Of a stretch of 26,625 nucleotides of DNA, positions 12,004 to 21,132 are shown one piece after another. The stretch is from Spirogloea muscicola. Its lineage: Eukaryota > Streptophyta > Zygnematophyceae > Spirogloeales > Spirogloeaceae. The notes beneath the pieces are model-generated. The model made no database searches, was not told where the DNA came from, and saw only the letters and a list, made by a program, of their open reading frames with translations. Made by a program: the position numbers and the translations under genes. Where the stretch lies: the NCBI GenBank assembly GCA_009602725.1, contig WELB01000025.1, forward strand, positions 95,745-122,369. Direction: 5' to 3'. The first letter of the stretch is position 1. Each line of letters starts with the position of its first letter.

Positions 12004-12192
12004 ATCGCATGCGCCTGTCCGTCTCGCTGGTCCATGGCACGCCCGCTGCATCTGCGTGCCGGTCGTGCCTTAGCTGCAGCCTCTGGCTCGCACAAGTCTT
12101 CCGCATGCGCCTGGCCGTATCGCTTCAACGCTCCCTTGCCCACGCCGTCCACACGCGAGCAGGCCGTGCTAAGGCGGCCGCCTCTGGGTCTC
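12004..12192. repeat. About 96-bp imperfect tandem duplication
   Basis: The block around CGCATGCGCCTG near 12006 recurs about 96 bp later near 12102, followed in each unit by related GTGCT/GTGCC and CCTCTGG segments. Part of the first unit, around the CTGCGTGCCGGTCG motif near 12052, also occurs near 5460, just upstream of the ENGase gene. Confidence 0.6.
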
Positions 12193-12199
12193 GGCGGAG

Positions 12200-12395
12200 T
12201 GCCTCTTCCCTGCAGCGAGCTACTCAGACCTGATGTTGCTCACTCGTTGGTACTGAGCTTCCCTCTGCATCGTCTCTGTGTTCTGCAGTGTGTTGTAGTG
12301 TAGTCCTTTCTCCGGCTCCTCTTTCTTTGGCTTTGGACATTGTTCATTCTTTTTCGGGCTGGCTTTGCCAGCCCCTCTTCTCTATGGGCGCGCAC
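12200..12395 (+). repeat. About 190-bp direct repeat, copy 1 (copy 2 at about 15138-15330)
   Basis: The two copies match along their length by eye, with small indels: GCCTCTTCCCTGC, GAGCTACTC, TGATGTTGCTCACTCG, GACTGAGCTTCCCTCTGCAT, TTGTAGTGTAGTCCTTT and then a hairpin-core unit. The copies lie about 2.94 kb apart in the same orientation, on either side of the tail-anchored orphan gene. Confidence 0.75.
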
Positions 12396-12420
12396 TTCTC
12401 TCTGGCTCTGGCCAGGGGAG

Positions 12421-12452
12421 CCGCTACCAGGAGACCAGTTTCTCCGACCTGC
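12421..12452 (+). repeat. Interrupted-palindrome module, copy 1
   Basis: This module runs CCGC, spacer, GGAGA, 6 nt, TCTCC, spacer, GCGG, so it can pair with itself at two levels. An essentially identical copy is at 12858-12889. In both cases CTCAACAGG and a TTTCGTAGC motif follow, so the duplicated block is about 100 bp. Degenerate relatives occur near 4770-4830 and 5513-5542. Confidence 0.65.
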
Positions 12453-12857
12453 GGCTCAACAGGGTTACTGACTATTTCGTAGCTACTTGATTCCCTGTGT
12501 GCTTTACCGCTTTCCCTGGCCCCTTTCAGCTTTGTTCATTCTTTGTTCTTTTTCTTGGGCTGGCCTCTCACACGCTTTGCACCTGCGTGCTGGCCGTGCT
12601 CTCGCTGCTGCCTCTGGCTTTCGTCAGGGGGATTGTTTTCCGCCAGCTAGTCTGTCGGATTTGAGGCTCCTCACTCGTTGTTCTTGACTGATTCATGCTT
12701 CCCTACTTCAGAGCTAACGCCTTTGGCCCCATCGTAGTTTGGCCCCGTCAATTCTTTTCGGGCTGGCTTCTCACAGCCCTTGCCCCCATCGGGAGAGCCA
12801 CTTCTTCATCTCACAGCCACCGCCCTCTCCTGGAAGCGTCCTTGTCTCTTTTTGAAG

Positions 12858-12889
12858 CCGCTACCAGGAGACCAGTTTCTCCGACCTGC
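12858..12889 (+). repeat. Interrupted-palindrome module, copy 2
   Basis: Second copy of the module at 12421-12452, with the same nested complementary arms. It is followed by the same CTCAACAGG and TTTCGTAGC sequence, with small substitutions. Confidence 0.65.
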
Positions 12890-14529
12890 GGCCGCTCAAC
12901 AGGCTTTCTGAGTGTTTCGTAGCACTAATTTCCTGTGTGTTTTAGCGCTTTATCTGGCCGCTTCGAATTATCCTCGGCATTTTCCCTGGGCTGGCCTCTC
13001 ACAGCCACCGCCCTCTCCTGGAAGCGTCGTCCTTTCTTTTTGGCCGCTTTGGACCTCCTTCTCTTCGGGCTGGCTGTCTACAGCTTGCTTCACAGCCATT
13101 ACCTTCTTCAGACCTTGTTAATTTGAGCCCTTTTTGGCCCCTTTGGACCTGATGAATATCAGCCCTTTTCGGGCTGGTTATTTACCGCTCGCCCCCTTTG
13201 GGAGAGCTATGTTCTTCGTGCATTCCTTTAGGCTGGCCACTCACAGGCACTGCCTTACATGTGAAGAGCTGTTTCGGTTGGGCTGGCCTCTCACAGCCAC
13301 TGCCTTCCTTTGCCTGAACAGTGTTGGATCGGTGGCCACCCTTCCATTCCATGCGAGCCGCGCGCCTTCTCTCCTCTTTTGAAGAGCTTCTTCTCTCGTG
13401 TACTGGCTTGCTTTGTCCTCCCTCTCATTTCACGCACGCCGTGCACCTTGTCTCGTGCTCTGCAAGTGGGATGTCCGCTTCGCCATGTCCTCTCGTGGCT
13501 TGCCTTTCACAGCAATGCCCCCTCCGGAAAGGCTTTTCTTTGGCCTTGGCCCTAAGCAGCCATCGCCACCTTCTGACAGAAGCTTCTCCCACCATTTGTG
13601 TGCCGCCTGCTGCTGTAACCACCTCGTTGGGGGGGTTTCGTCTATGGGTCATACTGGCGAACAGTGCATGTAAGAAAAATCCGTGTAACGACCAAAAAAC
13701 TGATACGGACTGGCCAAGTCCAAGCAAGAAGCAGGAAGGCACTAGAGGGGGCCGAAAGGTAAGCAAGCCAATCAAGTCCAATGTGACCAGGGATCTCAGC
13801 TTAGTTACTGCATACTTGTGCTTGGGTTTGGCGACATGTGGTCTTTGCAGACCGCATCCAGATCCGAGGACGAAGGCGGGCTTGATTGAGTGCCACACGC
13901 ATGTACACCTCTAGCAAGTCACGGCCCACCCGGCTGTGCAACCGGGGCTGGAAAGCACTGCTTCACACAGCTACATCGAACGTGTCGTCCCAGTACACAG
14001 AAAGAGGAGAAAATGGAAACACACACAATGTTGTTAGACGAGGCAACGCATTGTTCCATTGTTCCCACCACACAGCTTGCTGCAATGCCCATTTCCACAC
14101 ACTCCCGCCTCACAGGTCAGCTAAGAGTTGTTGTAAACGAGGCCGATCTCTGGATGGCACATTCCAAGCCCCTCTCACAGCTCGCCTAGCTCTGGTGCAG
14201 AGTATTGGCCTCAGCCCGCTGCAGACACACAGACATGCGGCTCGTTTGAAGAAGAGCGACGCGGTGCAAGTCCGTGTTGGCCGAAAGCACCGTTGAATAT
14301 TGTTATATGCTTAATCGGCGGGTCGGGGTGCATGACCATCCCGCCCGTCTCATTGGGCCTTGAGAGTCCCCTGGATAAGGGAGGCCTCGGGCACCCATCG
14401 GGCTTACCCCCTATATCTGAGGCCACGCGGTGCGCCCAAGCGCCCTAGCCATGGCTGCCACCCACCTTGAGTGAGGGCGGAGCCTGTGCTGTCTGACTGA
14501 CTGTCTGAGATCTGAATCTGTCTGCCGCC

Positions 14530-15018
14530 ATGAGCGCATCTGAATCTGAGCCGCTGCGACGAGGTCGATCTGCTGGGCCGCCGTCTCAACGAGGGCGATT
14601 TGCTGGACCTGTGGACAAGGGCAAACGTCCAATGGAGGAGCTCGACTGGAGGAATGCAGACTCTGAGAACGCTGTGTACAACACACAGGGACAGGTACAG
14701 GAGCAGGTACAAGAGCGCACAGCCCAGGAAGGTTCTCAAGCACATCCTCACAGCGTGCACGCCCTAGACCCTCTCGGGCAAGACGTGGAAGCGAGAATCA
14801 AGACAAGTCAGACATCGCTGGCAGCTGGTCGAGGTGACAATGCGGACAGTGAAATTAGTGCTGCAACTTCGAGTTGCTCTGGGTCAAACAAGTCAAGGAA
14901 AGGCACGTCGTCTGCAGCCAGGTTGTACACGAACTATGTCAGAAGTGCGGGGGTGTTGACGCCCCTGGGCGTCCTTGTGATGGCCATCATGTCGATTATC
15001 TCCATGTTCACATGGTAG
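14530..15018 (+). CDS. Hypothetical single-span protein with C-terminal membrane anchor
   Basis: I do not recognise this 162-residue protein. It is intronless, and its ATG sits in a good context (GCCGCCATGA). The first 125 or so residues are polar and low complexity (Ser, Arg, Gln, Glu), with no signal peptide. Residues about 126-140 are basic and small (NKSRKG, ARLYTNYVRS). The last 22 residues form a hydrophobic segment ending directly at the stop (LTPLGVLVMAIMSIISMFTW). That layout is typical of tail-anchored proteins inserted after translation into ER or organelle membranes. Repeat clusters flank the gene on both sides. The coding call rests on the continuous frame and the coherent C-terminal anchor, without a family match. 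Confidence 0.6.
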   Translation: MSASESEPLRRGRSAGPPSQRGRFAGPVDKGKRPMEELDWRNADSENAVYNTQGQVQEQVQERTAQEGSQAHPHSVHALDPLGQDVEARIKTSQTSLAAGRGDNADSEISAATSSCSGSNKSRKGTSSAARLYTNYVRSAGVLTPLGVLVMAIMSIISMFTW

Positions 15019-15137
15019 CCGCATCTTGCACTGAGCAGCCAGGGCATCACTGAGAATTTTTGAAAGCCCACCAACTTCAAGGTGGGTCCTCACCCAGGTG
15101 CTCGTCGAACTCCTCTTCGCTGGCCTTGCACAGCACC

Positions 15138-15330
15138 CGTGCCTCTTTCCCTGCCGCGAGCTACTCTGCCTTGATGTTGCTCACTCGCGGGACTGAGCTT
15201 CCCTCTGCATCATCTCGTGTTTTGTAGTGTAGTCCTTTTTCGGCACCTTTTTCTTTGGATTTGGACATTGTCCACTCTTATTTGGGCTGGCTTTGCTAGC
15301 CCCCCTTCTCTCAGGGCGAGCACTTTCTTC
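15138..15330 (+). repeat. About 190-bp direct repeat, copy 2
   Basis: Partner of the block at 12200-12395. It ends in a hairpin core at 15284-15304 (GGGCTGGCTTTGCTAGCCCC). Relative to copy 1, the hairpin arm changes from CCAGCCC to CTAGCCC, which still allows a G-U pair in RNA. Confidence 0.75.
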
Positions 15331-15357
15331 TTCTTTAGGAGAGCCTTTTCGTTTCTT

Positions 15358-15893
15358 GGGCTGGCCTCCTACAGCTACAGTCCTCGTTGGTGGAGCCAGA
15401 CGTCAAGGGTTATGCTTACTGTAGTAGCCCCTTGTTCTGCTGATTGGTTGGCATGTTTGCGTCGGGCCTTGCATCCAGACTCTGTCCATCTTCTCGGGCT
15501 TGGCCGTTCACAGCCATCGCCCCCTCGGACGAGCTTCTCTTTGAGACAGTGTCTCTGACTTACGGATAGCTTCTCCCCCCTCTTCTCCGGTGGTGAACCA
15601 CTTGTTTGTTACCAACTAACCAGTGCTTTTGTGTCGATACTTCTTTTCTGTGGACCTGGTCCGCTTCGTCTGGGCTGGCCTTGCACCACCTACCGCCTCG
15701 TTCCCGGAAAGACTCCCGGCTTCTCCATCCCTCTCAGACTAACTGGTCCATCCTCCCCCGTTCTGCCATAGCATCTTCAGGCCCCGCAGTCGCTGCTTAG
15801 CTCGTAGTTTGGCCCCTTCGAACCTTGTCAATTCTTTTCGGGCTGGCTTCTCACAGCCCTTGCCCCCATTGGGAGAGCCACTTCTTCTCAGAA
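15358..15893 (+). repeat. Hairpin-core dispersed repeats, plus orientation
   Basis: Cores occur near 15358, 15496, 15672 and 15840. The unit at 15811-15892 is the best-preserved full-length example: GGCCCCTTCGAACCTTGTC leader, AATTCTTTTC tract, hairpin core, then a TTGCCCCCATTGGGAGAGCC tail. It is the reference used here for comparing the other copies. Confidence 0.75.
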
Positions 15894-16317
15894 CGTCTCC
15901 TCCTTCCTTCTCGAGTCCTCTCTCCGAAGGTGGCCCGCGCCATCCCGCGGGCCAGGACGCCAGGTGACGCATGCAGCGGCCACCATGTGACAGTGACGCC
16001 GCCGCCGGCGGTCCCGCCGCAGACCCCCTCCCGCGCCGCCGGCGGCGGGTCAACGCCGTCGGGGGGCCCGCGGCGGCCCGCAGACGTTCGAGGCCACGCG
16101 GCGGCCCTGGGTGGCTGCCACATCGGCGCACGTGCGGGGCACGCTGACGCAAACCGCCAAGTGGCAGCCTAGACGACAGCCCGGTGCTGACGCCAGGGTG
16201 GGGGGGTGACCCGGACCGCCGGCGGGGGTGGGGTATTTGAAGGGAGCCCGCCACTTCTGGTCAGCTCCCCCCGGCCTCCTCCCCAAGCTCCCAAGCTCGC
16301 CAGCTCGCCCGCCCACC

Positions 16318-19139
16318 ATGGCCGCCTCCGGCCGCCCCGCGCCGCCGCTGCTGCTCGCCGCTGCCGCCGCCGCGCTCCTGGTGAGGCCCCCGCCCCTCCG
16401 CCGCCGAGCTCCAGCTCCCAGCTCCCAGCTCCCAGCTCCCGGAGCGCGGAGCTTGGGCCGTGCCGCCTTCTAGGTCCCGTTCTTACCACCCGCTTCTCCT
16501 GCAGGTGCTGGCGGTGGGCGAGGCGCACGCGGCGACGAGCGCCGGCGACGTCGCGGCGCTCAAGCGCTTCAAGGCGGGCATCACCTCCGACCCCGCCGGC
16601 CTGCTCAAGAACTGGACCTTCACCTCCGACCCCTGCGACTCCGGCTACTACGGCATCACCTGCAGCAGCGGCACCACCAACAGGCGCGTCACCGGTGAGA
16701 CGAGCCCGCCCACGAAGAGCTTGTGATTGAGCTTCTGTCGGCCCTTCCTAAAAGCTGAGAATTGGGCCCTCAGAAGAGCTGAATTTCAGGCTGAATGAGG
16801 GAGGCCCGCTCAGTAACCACGGGTCAGCACATAGAGGTCGCTAACTGATGCCCACAGGGGATTGGCTCAGCAGCAGGTGATGTACACTAGTCAATGTGCT
16901 TGCCTCTGTACTTGGCCACTCAGGCCCTCCGTCACTTGGTACACACTCCATCCCCTTTGTGCTCACGATTGGTTGCGATTGTCTCCGCAGCCATCTTCAT
17001 CCCAGAGCCCGGGCCCAAGGGCCCGCCCACCGGCCTACCACCCATCGTGGGCAAGCTGCTCTCCGGCGGCATCGGCCGCCTCACCGCACTCACGTCCATC
17101 ACATTCGCGTACCAGAACTTTGGCGGCAGGCTGCCTGCGGACTTGAGCGACCTCGTCCTCCTCACGGTTCGTGGCGTCTCGGTTGCACGGCAACTCTAGC
17201 TCCCAGCTCGTCGGCACCCATGAAATTGTGAAGTTATTTATGTCGCTTTGACCTTCAGCCAAATTCAACCTTCTGATTCGTGTCTCGCCTCAAGTGGCAG
17301 AATCTGGAAGCAAGCGGTGGCAACTTCACTGGCAACCTCCCCAATCTGAGCAAGCTCACACGCTTGACAACACTCGACCTTAGCCAGAACCGGCTCAGCG
17401 GCTCGCTTCCTTCCTGGCTCAACAAGCTGACCCAGCTGACACAGCTGGAGCTGTCTTCCAACCGCTTCTCAGGGAGCATCCCAGGTTCGTGCCTGCCTGC
17501 TTACATACAAATACCTTCCATTCAGGGATGTTCAGGCCGCTGTTGAGATAGGACTTGGAATAATCACAACTCATCTTGGTGCTATTCTGTTTGCACAGAC
17601 CTTAACCAGCTGAAATCCCTCGTCGTTCTCAATCTTGGCGCCAACCGCCTGTCCGGTTCCATTCCTGCAAAGCACCTGAACAGGCTACCCAGTGAGTGGT
17701 TCTATGCCTTGACGCAGTAGTGCCCCCCTTCGTCTGCCCGTGCCCTTGCTACTCAGGTCCAGTTACAGAATTGCTAATTTGCCTTCTCCATGAAGACACT
17801 GAGCCCACATCTGCCTCAAACACTTCCAACGTGGTAAGCATGTCTGATTTCTAAGCTTTCTCGACTGCTGAATCTCATGATCTTTACAATCAAGACCATT
17901 ACTTCTTGTTGCAGAGCTGCAGGTGCTTGGGCTTCAACAGAACAGGTTCACGGGCAGTTACCCAACCGCTCTGAGGGCGCTGAGCAGCGTGTCGCAGTAA
18001 GTGCAACTTGCACTGCACTTGTCACTGCACAAAAAGTTCGTACAGTGTAGATGGTTCACACTCTTATTGCTCTGCTAGAATGCTCTGCTTGAGAAACTGT
18101 TAGCAGTGGCATGACTAACACCCTTGCAGAGAAGGTTCCCAGGAGGTCTTATACCGCTAGGGGGTTGGATGCATGCAGGCTGCTGGTGGGCAGCAACAGC
18201 CTGAGCGGACTGCTCCCCAATTTGACGCTCTGCCCCAGCCTTTTCACGGTTGACCTGTCTGGCAACCGCTTCCGGGGGCCTTTCAGCACTTTATTGTTTC
18301 CCAAGAACATCAGTTCAATCGATGCCAGCTTCAATCACTTGTCTGGATCACTACCTGGGTCGCTCCTCCCGCTCCCACAGGTATTAATGCCAACAGGCTT
18401 CGATATGGCATGCAAATGCGGATGGGTTGTCTCATGTGTTCAACCTCCTGTTGTAACCATCTCTGGCACCTCAGACGTCCTGGTCGTTTGCGAGCCTCTT
18501 GACAGGTCTCATCCCTCAATCTGGCGCACAACACTCTCAGTGGGCCGCTTCCAACGGCCCTGGTTGCCACAAAGTCCCTACAGCTGCTCAACCTCTCCTC
18601 AAACAGGCTCAGCGGCCCCATCCCTCCCCTGGTCAACGAAGCGACGGCCTATCTCCAAGATAATTACTTCAATGGCACTGCTCCTGCCCTCAACGCCAGC
18701 ACCTTCCAAGTACGATAAAATGGCCTTTCTTTTTCTGCACTTGTCATTTTAACACTTCCTTGTCATGCTGTGGTAAGTGAGCGTTCTGTGATTTCGCCAG
18801 GCAAGCGCAGTAGAATCTGTTTCATGGTGAAGATCTGGACGCTGATGAATTCGGAAGACAATGTGTGCAGCTGGGCAACTTCACGCTGAACTGCCTCAGC
18901 AACTGCCCCAGCACTAAGGCGCCCTGCACGGGAGCACCTCAGGTAAAAACAACTATTCTCTGGCTACATGGCTTTGCCATCAAGCCTGATAGTAGAGCAC
19001 TTCTAAGTGCCCTGCATCTGCGTCAGATGTGCAGTTGCATAATTAAGCATCATCTCGTGGTCTTTGCCTTGTGGATGGTGTAAGTTTCACTACGCACATC
19101 TTGCTGCAGGGTATGGGTCTGAAGTGGGAAATTGATTGA
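16318..19139 (+). CDS. Secreted leucine-rich repeat protein (plant LRR type), 10 exons
   Basis: Extracellular LRR protein; such proteins bind ligands or partner receptors at the cell surface. Proposed exons: 16318-16380, 16505-16694, 16991-17166, 17301-17484, 17599-17691, 17915-17996, 18179-18380, 18506-18709, 18814-18942, 19110-19139. Phases agree and give about 450 residues. Seen: a signal peptide (hydrophobic Leu/Ala core, cleavage probably after AHA near residue 30), an LRRNT_2 cap (DVAALKRFKAGI, LLKNW, DPCDSGYYGITC), then plant-type LRRs such as LTTLDLSQNRLSGSLP, LTQLELSSNRFSGSIP and LQLLNLSSNRLSGPIP, several with N-glycosylation sequons. A Cys-rich C-terminal cap (CLSNCPS, APC) follows. 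No transmembrane segment or kinase domain is seen before the stop. The last exon is only 10 codons long and is the least certain; another 3' splice could extend the protein. Confidence 0.85.
16407..16445 (+). repeat. CAGCTCC short tandem repeat in LRR intron 1
   Basis: Several 7-bp CCAGCTC/CAGCTCC units in a row lie in the first intron of the LRR gene. This is a simple minisatellite, likely variable in length between strains. Confidence 0.7.
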
Positions 19140-19944
19140 GCACACATCCATGTCACCTGAGATACTAAGCGGCATCGTTGCATCATGTTGCAGAGGTCGG
19201 CCAAGGTTTGCACCAGCTTCTACAAGAAGAAATAGCTGAGTGAGCAAGTCATACAAGTTACTGACTTGGAGTAAGTCTAAGTTCCCGAAGCTTGCAGGCG
19301 TGCACTAAGGCCAGAGGCTCCAAATCATCCTGCTGATCCTGGCCTCTGTATCAGCTCAAACCTGCTTAAATCTGGCAGGTCGTGCCATGCACACTGAGCA
19401 CATAGGCAGTAAGACGTTATAGAGGAACAAAGTATTATGATGTCAACTGGATTGAAGCCTGCTGCATTTTCGATCAACCTCAACAATCTTTCATTCTTTA
19501 CCATGTTCACGTGAATAATCTTCTTTGTTTTTGACTCCTTGCAACACCGAGTGGGGTGCCAGTGTACCGCTTGCAAGTAGCTTGCAAGCAATCCTCAAGT
19601 ACACAGCATACAATGGTCTTCAAGCATCCACTCTCTAGCCTGAAGCCAATATGGTTGAGGGCACATTATGCAAAATAGTTGCTCGCAGGCAGAAAATCAA
19701 TCTACCCGGCAAATACATTGCCAGCCTTTCACCAATTTACTCCTCCCAAAGTCAATGATTACAATTTGCAATGTAAGTAATTTGGTCAAACTACGATGTT
19801 GTCCACATCTTCATGAGAAATTGGATATAAATATCTCGATCTGGATCATAGCCTGGCTCCCTTGGCAAGTGACAGGAAGGAACACTGCATAGCGGAGTAG
19901 CTCTCCTCCGTCACCTCCCGTCAAGTACCTGTAGTGTCATAGGT

Positions 19945-20560
19945 TCTGGTTGCCTGCGGGCCCCCATTCAAACGATTGCATTGCTCAATCAAGGCGCACA
20001 ACCTCTACGGTGCGGCACCCAGCAGCGCTGAATCTGCTAAACTTCAAGCAAATTTGCAGCCATTTGTAAAAATTCCAAACCTCCTGAAGTATACAGAGTT
20101 TGAATCTGCCGTATTTAACATTTCACCGAGCGAGTGGCTCACTATCGGACTTGAAGCGATAACCAAAAGGCACAGAATGTAAGTCTGTCGTGTTTACCAA
20201 TTCTCACCATGCGAGCCAGCACCATAACGAAAAAAACGCAATAACCGGAAATCAAAGAGCTCTTCAGAAATTGTATCTGCTATTTGTTACTTTGCCTTGC
20301 TAATTGTTACTTCGCCTCTCTTGGGCAGGTGGCTCGAAGATCCTGGAGGAGTCCAGTGCCTCCGACGAATTGCGCTGCAGGCCCATGAAGCGACAGCCTA
20401 TCCCCAGCAGAAGCTGTGTGGACCCTGTCTTTCTCATTTGCAAATTCCGGCCACTACAGACCACCTTCACTTGGGCTGGCCATTCACAGCGCCACCCTCT
20501 GCAAGGGCTTCTTCTTTGATGAGAAGAAGCGGCTCTCCCCATGGGGCAAGAGGGCTGTGA
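19945..20560 (+). CDS. Possible hypothetical gene or gene remnant, two exons
   Basis: I do not recognise this protein. A reading frame opens just after an acceptor-like TAG (GTTCTGGTTGCC follows), runs to a perfect GTAAGT donor after 20178, and continues in the correct phase from 20329, after a T-rich tract ending GGGCAG. The joined product contains IPNLLKYTEFESAVFNISPS, then MWLEDPGGVQCLRRIAL, which look protein-like. No start codon or upstream exon is clear. The last 30 or so codons lie inside the dispersed repeat at 20473 onward, so the stop at 20558-20560 may come from the insertion. It could be a truncated gene, an unfinished model or chance. Confidence 0.3.
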
Positions 20561-20608
20561 TAAGCCAGCCCAAGAAGAAATGACGAGGTTCGAAGGGGCC
20601 AAGTTTGA
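20473..20608. repeat. Head-to-head inverted pair of hairpin-core repeats
   Basis: A plus-orientation core (20473-20491, GGGCTGGCCATTCACAGC) is followed about 60 nt later by a minus-orientation unit (core 20552-20571; + strand GGGCTGTGATAAGCCAGCCC). The minus unit extends to a GGTTCGAAGGGGCC leader ending near 20600. Together they form a large imperfect palindrome that also has a small internal arm (CTTCTTCT...AGAAGAAG). Confidence 0.7.
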
Positions 20609-21117
20609 CGGCAGTGCTCCTGACTGCCCTCACGACGGACTCCTCGCCACCTAACGTTGGCGACCCGTCACGTTACCGGACACGGAGCGGCGTCGCGTGC
20701 CAGCTTCCCGCCGTCCGATCAACGCAATCTCACGGCGGCTTGGCGCATGGAGTGTGAGCCGTCCAATGCGTGAATCCAGGGTCTGCCGCGCTCGGCGCTG
20801 GCCCGCAACTGTCGTCCTCGCTGGCACGGCAGGGCGCAGTGGGCGGTCGCCACGTGGCGCTGACGGGGCCGGCCAACTCCTCTGCGGGCCGCCGTCCCCG
20901 GGGGGCTGGCAGGGGCCGTTGAGAATTGAAACTGCGACTGTGTAACAATCATCCTCATCATATTTGTGAGCTTCGCTGAGAGGATTCGTGCCAAATAATT
21001 GTCCGAAGGCTGCTCGCCAGGTGTCGAGGTCCGCAGAGGAGGAACGGATGATGCAGACGGGCCCTTGCAGTCCGGTTCCCGGGCAGCCAGACGGGGAGAG
21101 AATTGACCAGCTGTTTG

Positions 21118-21132
21118 ACACGTGTTATAAAG
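21118..21132 (+). promoter_or_regulatory. G-box directly joined to a TATA box, accA promoter
   Basis: ACACGTGT (21118-21125, containing the CACGTG G-box) runs straight into TATAAAG (21126-21132). They lie about 127 bp upstream of the chosen accA start. G-boxes bind bZIP/bHLH factors in plants and are common in light- or stress-regulated genes; that this one is used is inferred from position only. Confidence 0.5.

Larger units (their letters stand above)
12356..13513 (+). repeat. Array of hairpin-core dispersed repeats, plus orientation
   Basis: Cores begin near 12356, 12557, 12760, 12988, 13067, 13171, 13231, 13280 and 13497, all in the same orientation. The unit at 12760-12779 reads GGGCTGGCTTCTCACAGCCC and is identical in its core to the copy at 15840. 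Spacing is irregular (about 50 to 230 bp), so this is a clustered dispersed family and not a true tandem or CRISPR array. Confidence 0.75.
11433..14529. other. Repeat-rich intergenic block between divergent genes
   Basis: This 3.1-kb region separates the hydroxylase (minus strand) from the tail-anchored orphan (plus strand). 11433-11930 is GC-rich and should hold the hydroxylase promoter or 5' UTR; open frames there are composition artefacts. 11990-13600 is the densest cluster of dispersed repeats in the window. 13600-14529 is less repetitive and probably holds the promoter of the orphan gene. I see no convincing protein or RNA gene. Confidence 0.7.
15019..16317. other. Intergenic region: repeats, then GC-rich promoter of the LRR gene
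   Basis: 15130-15895 is made of dispersed-repeat units, including copy 2 of the 190-bp repeat. 15900-16317 is unique and very GC-rich, as expected for the promoter and 5' UTR of the LRR gene that follows. A GCACGTGC palindrome (G-box core) is at 16128-16135, and a weak TATA-like TATTTGAA lies near 16233. No gene is seen. Confidence 0.6.

Noticed and set aside
12356-13513. CRISPR-like array
   Set aside because: The repeats are imperfect, irregularly spaced and in a eukaryotic intron-rich region. They also occur in reverse orientation elsewhere.
13321-13914. 197-residue ORF on the plus strand
   Set aside because: Its first part is made of dispersed repeat units and the rest has no coherent protein features, so I treat it as chance.
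17787-17833. Possible extra LRR exon between exons 5 and 6
   Set aside because: It has an AG before it and a GTAAGC after it, but its length breaks the reading-frame phase and the encoded peptide would interrupt an LRR.
20590-20603. tRNA T-loop-like GGTTCGAA
   Set aside because: It is the leader of a minus-orientation dispersed repeat. No cloverleaf, D-loop or anticodon arm surrounds it. No tRNA or rRNA gene was found in the window.
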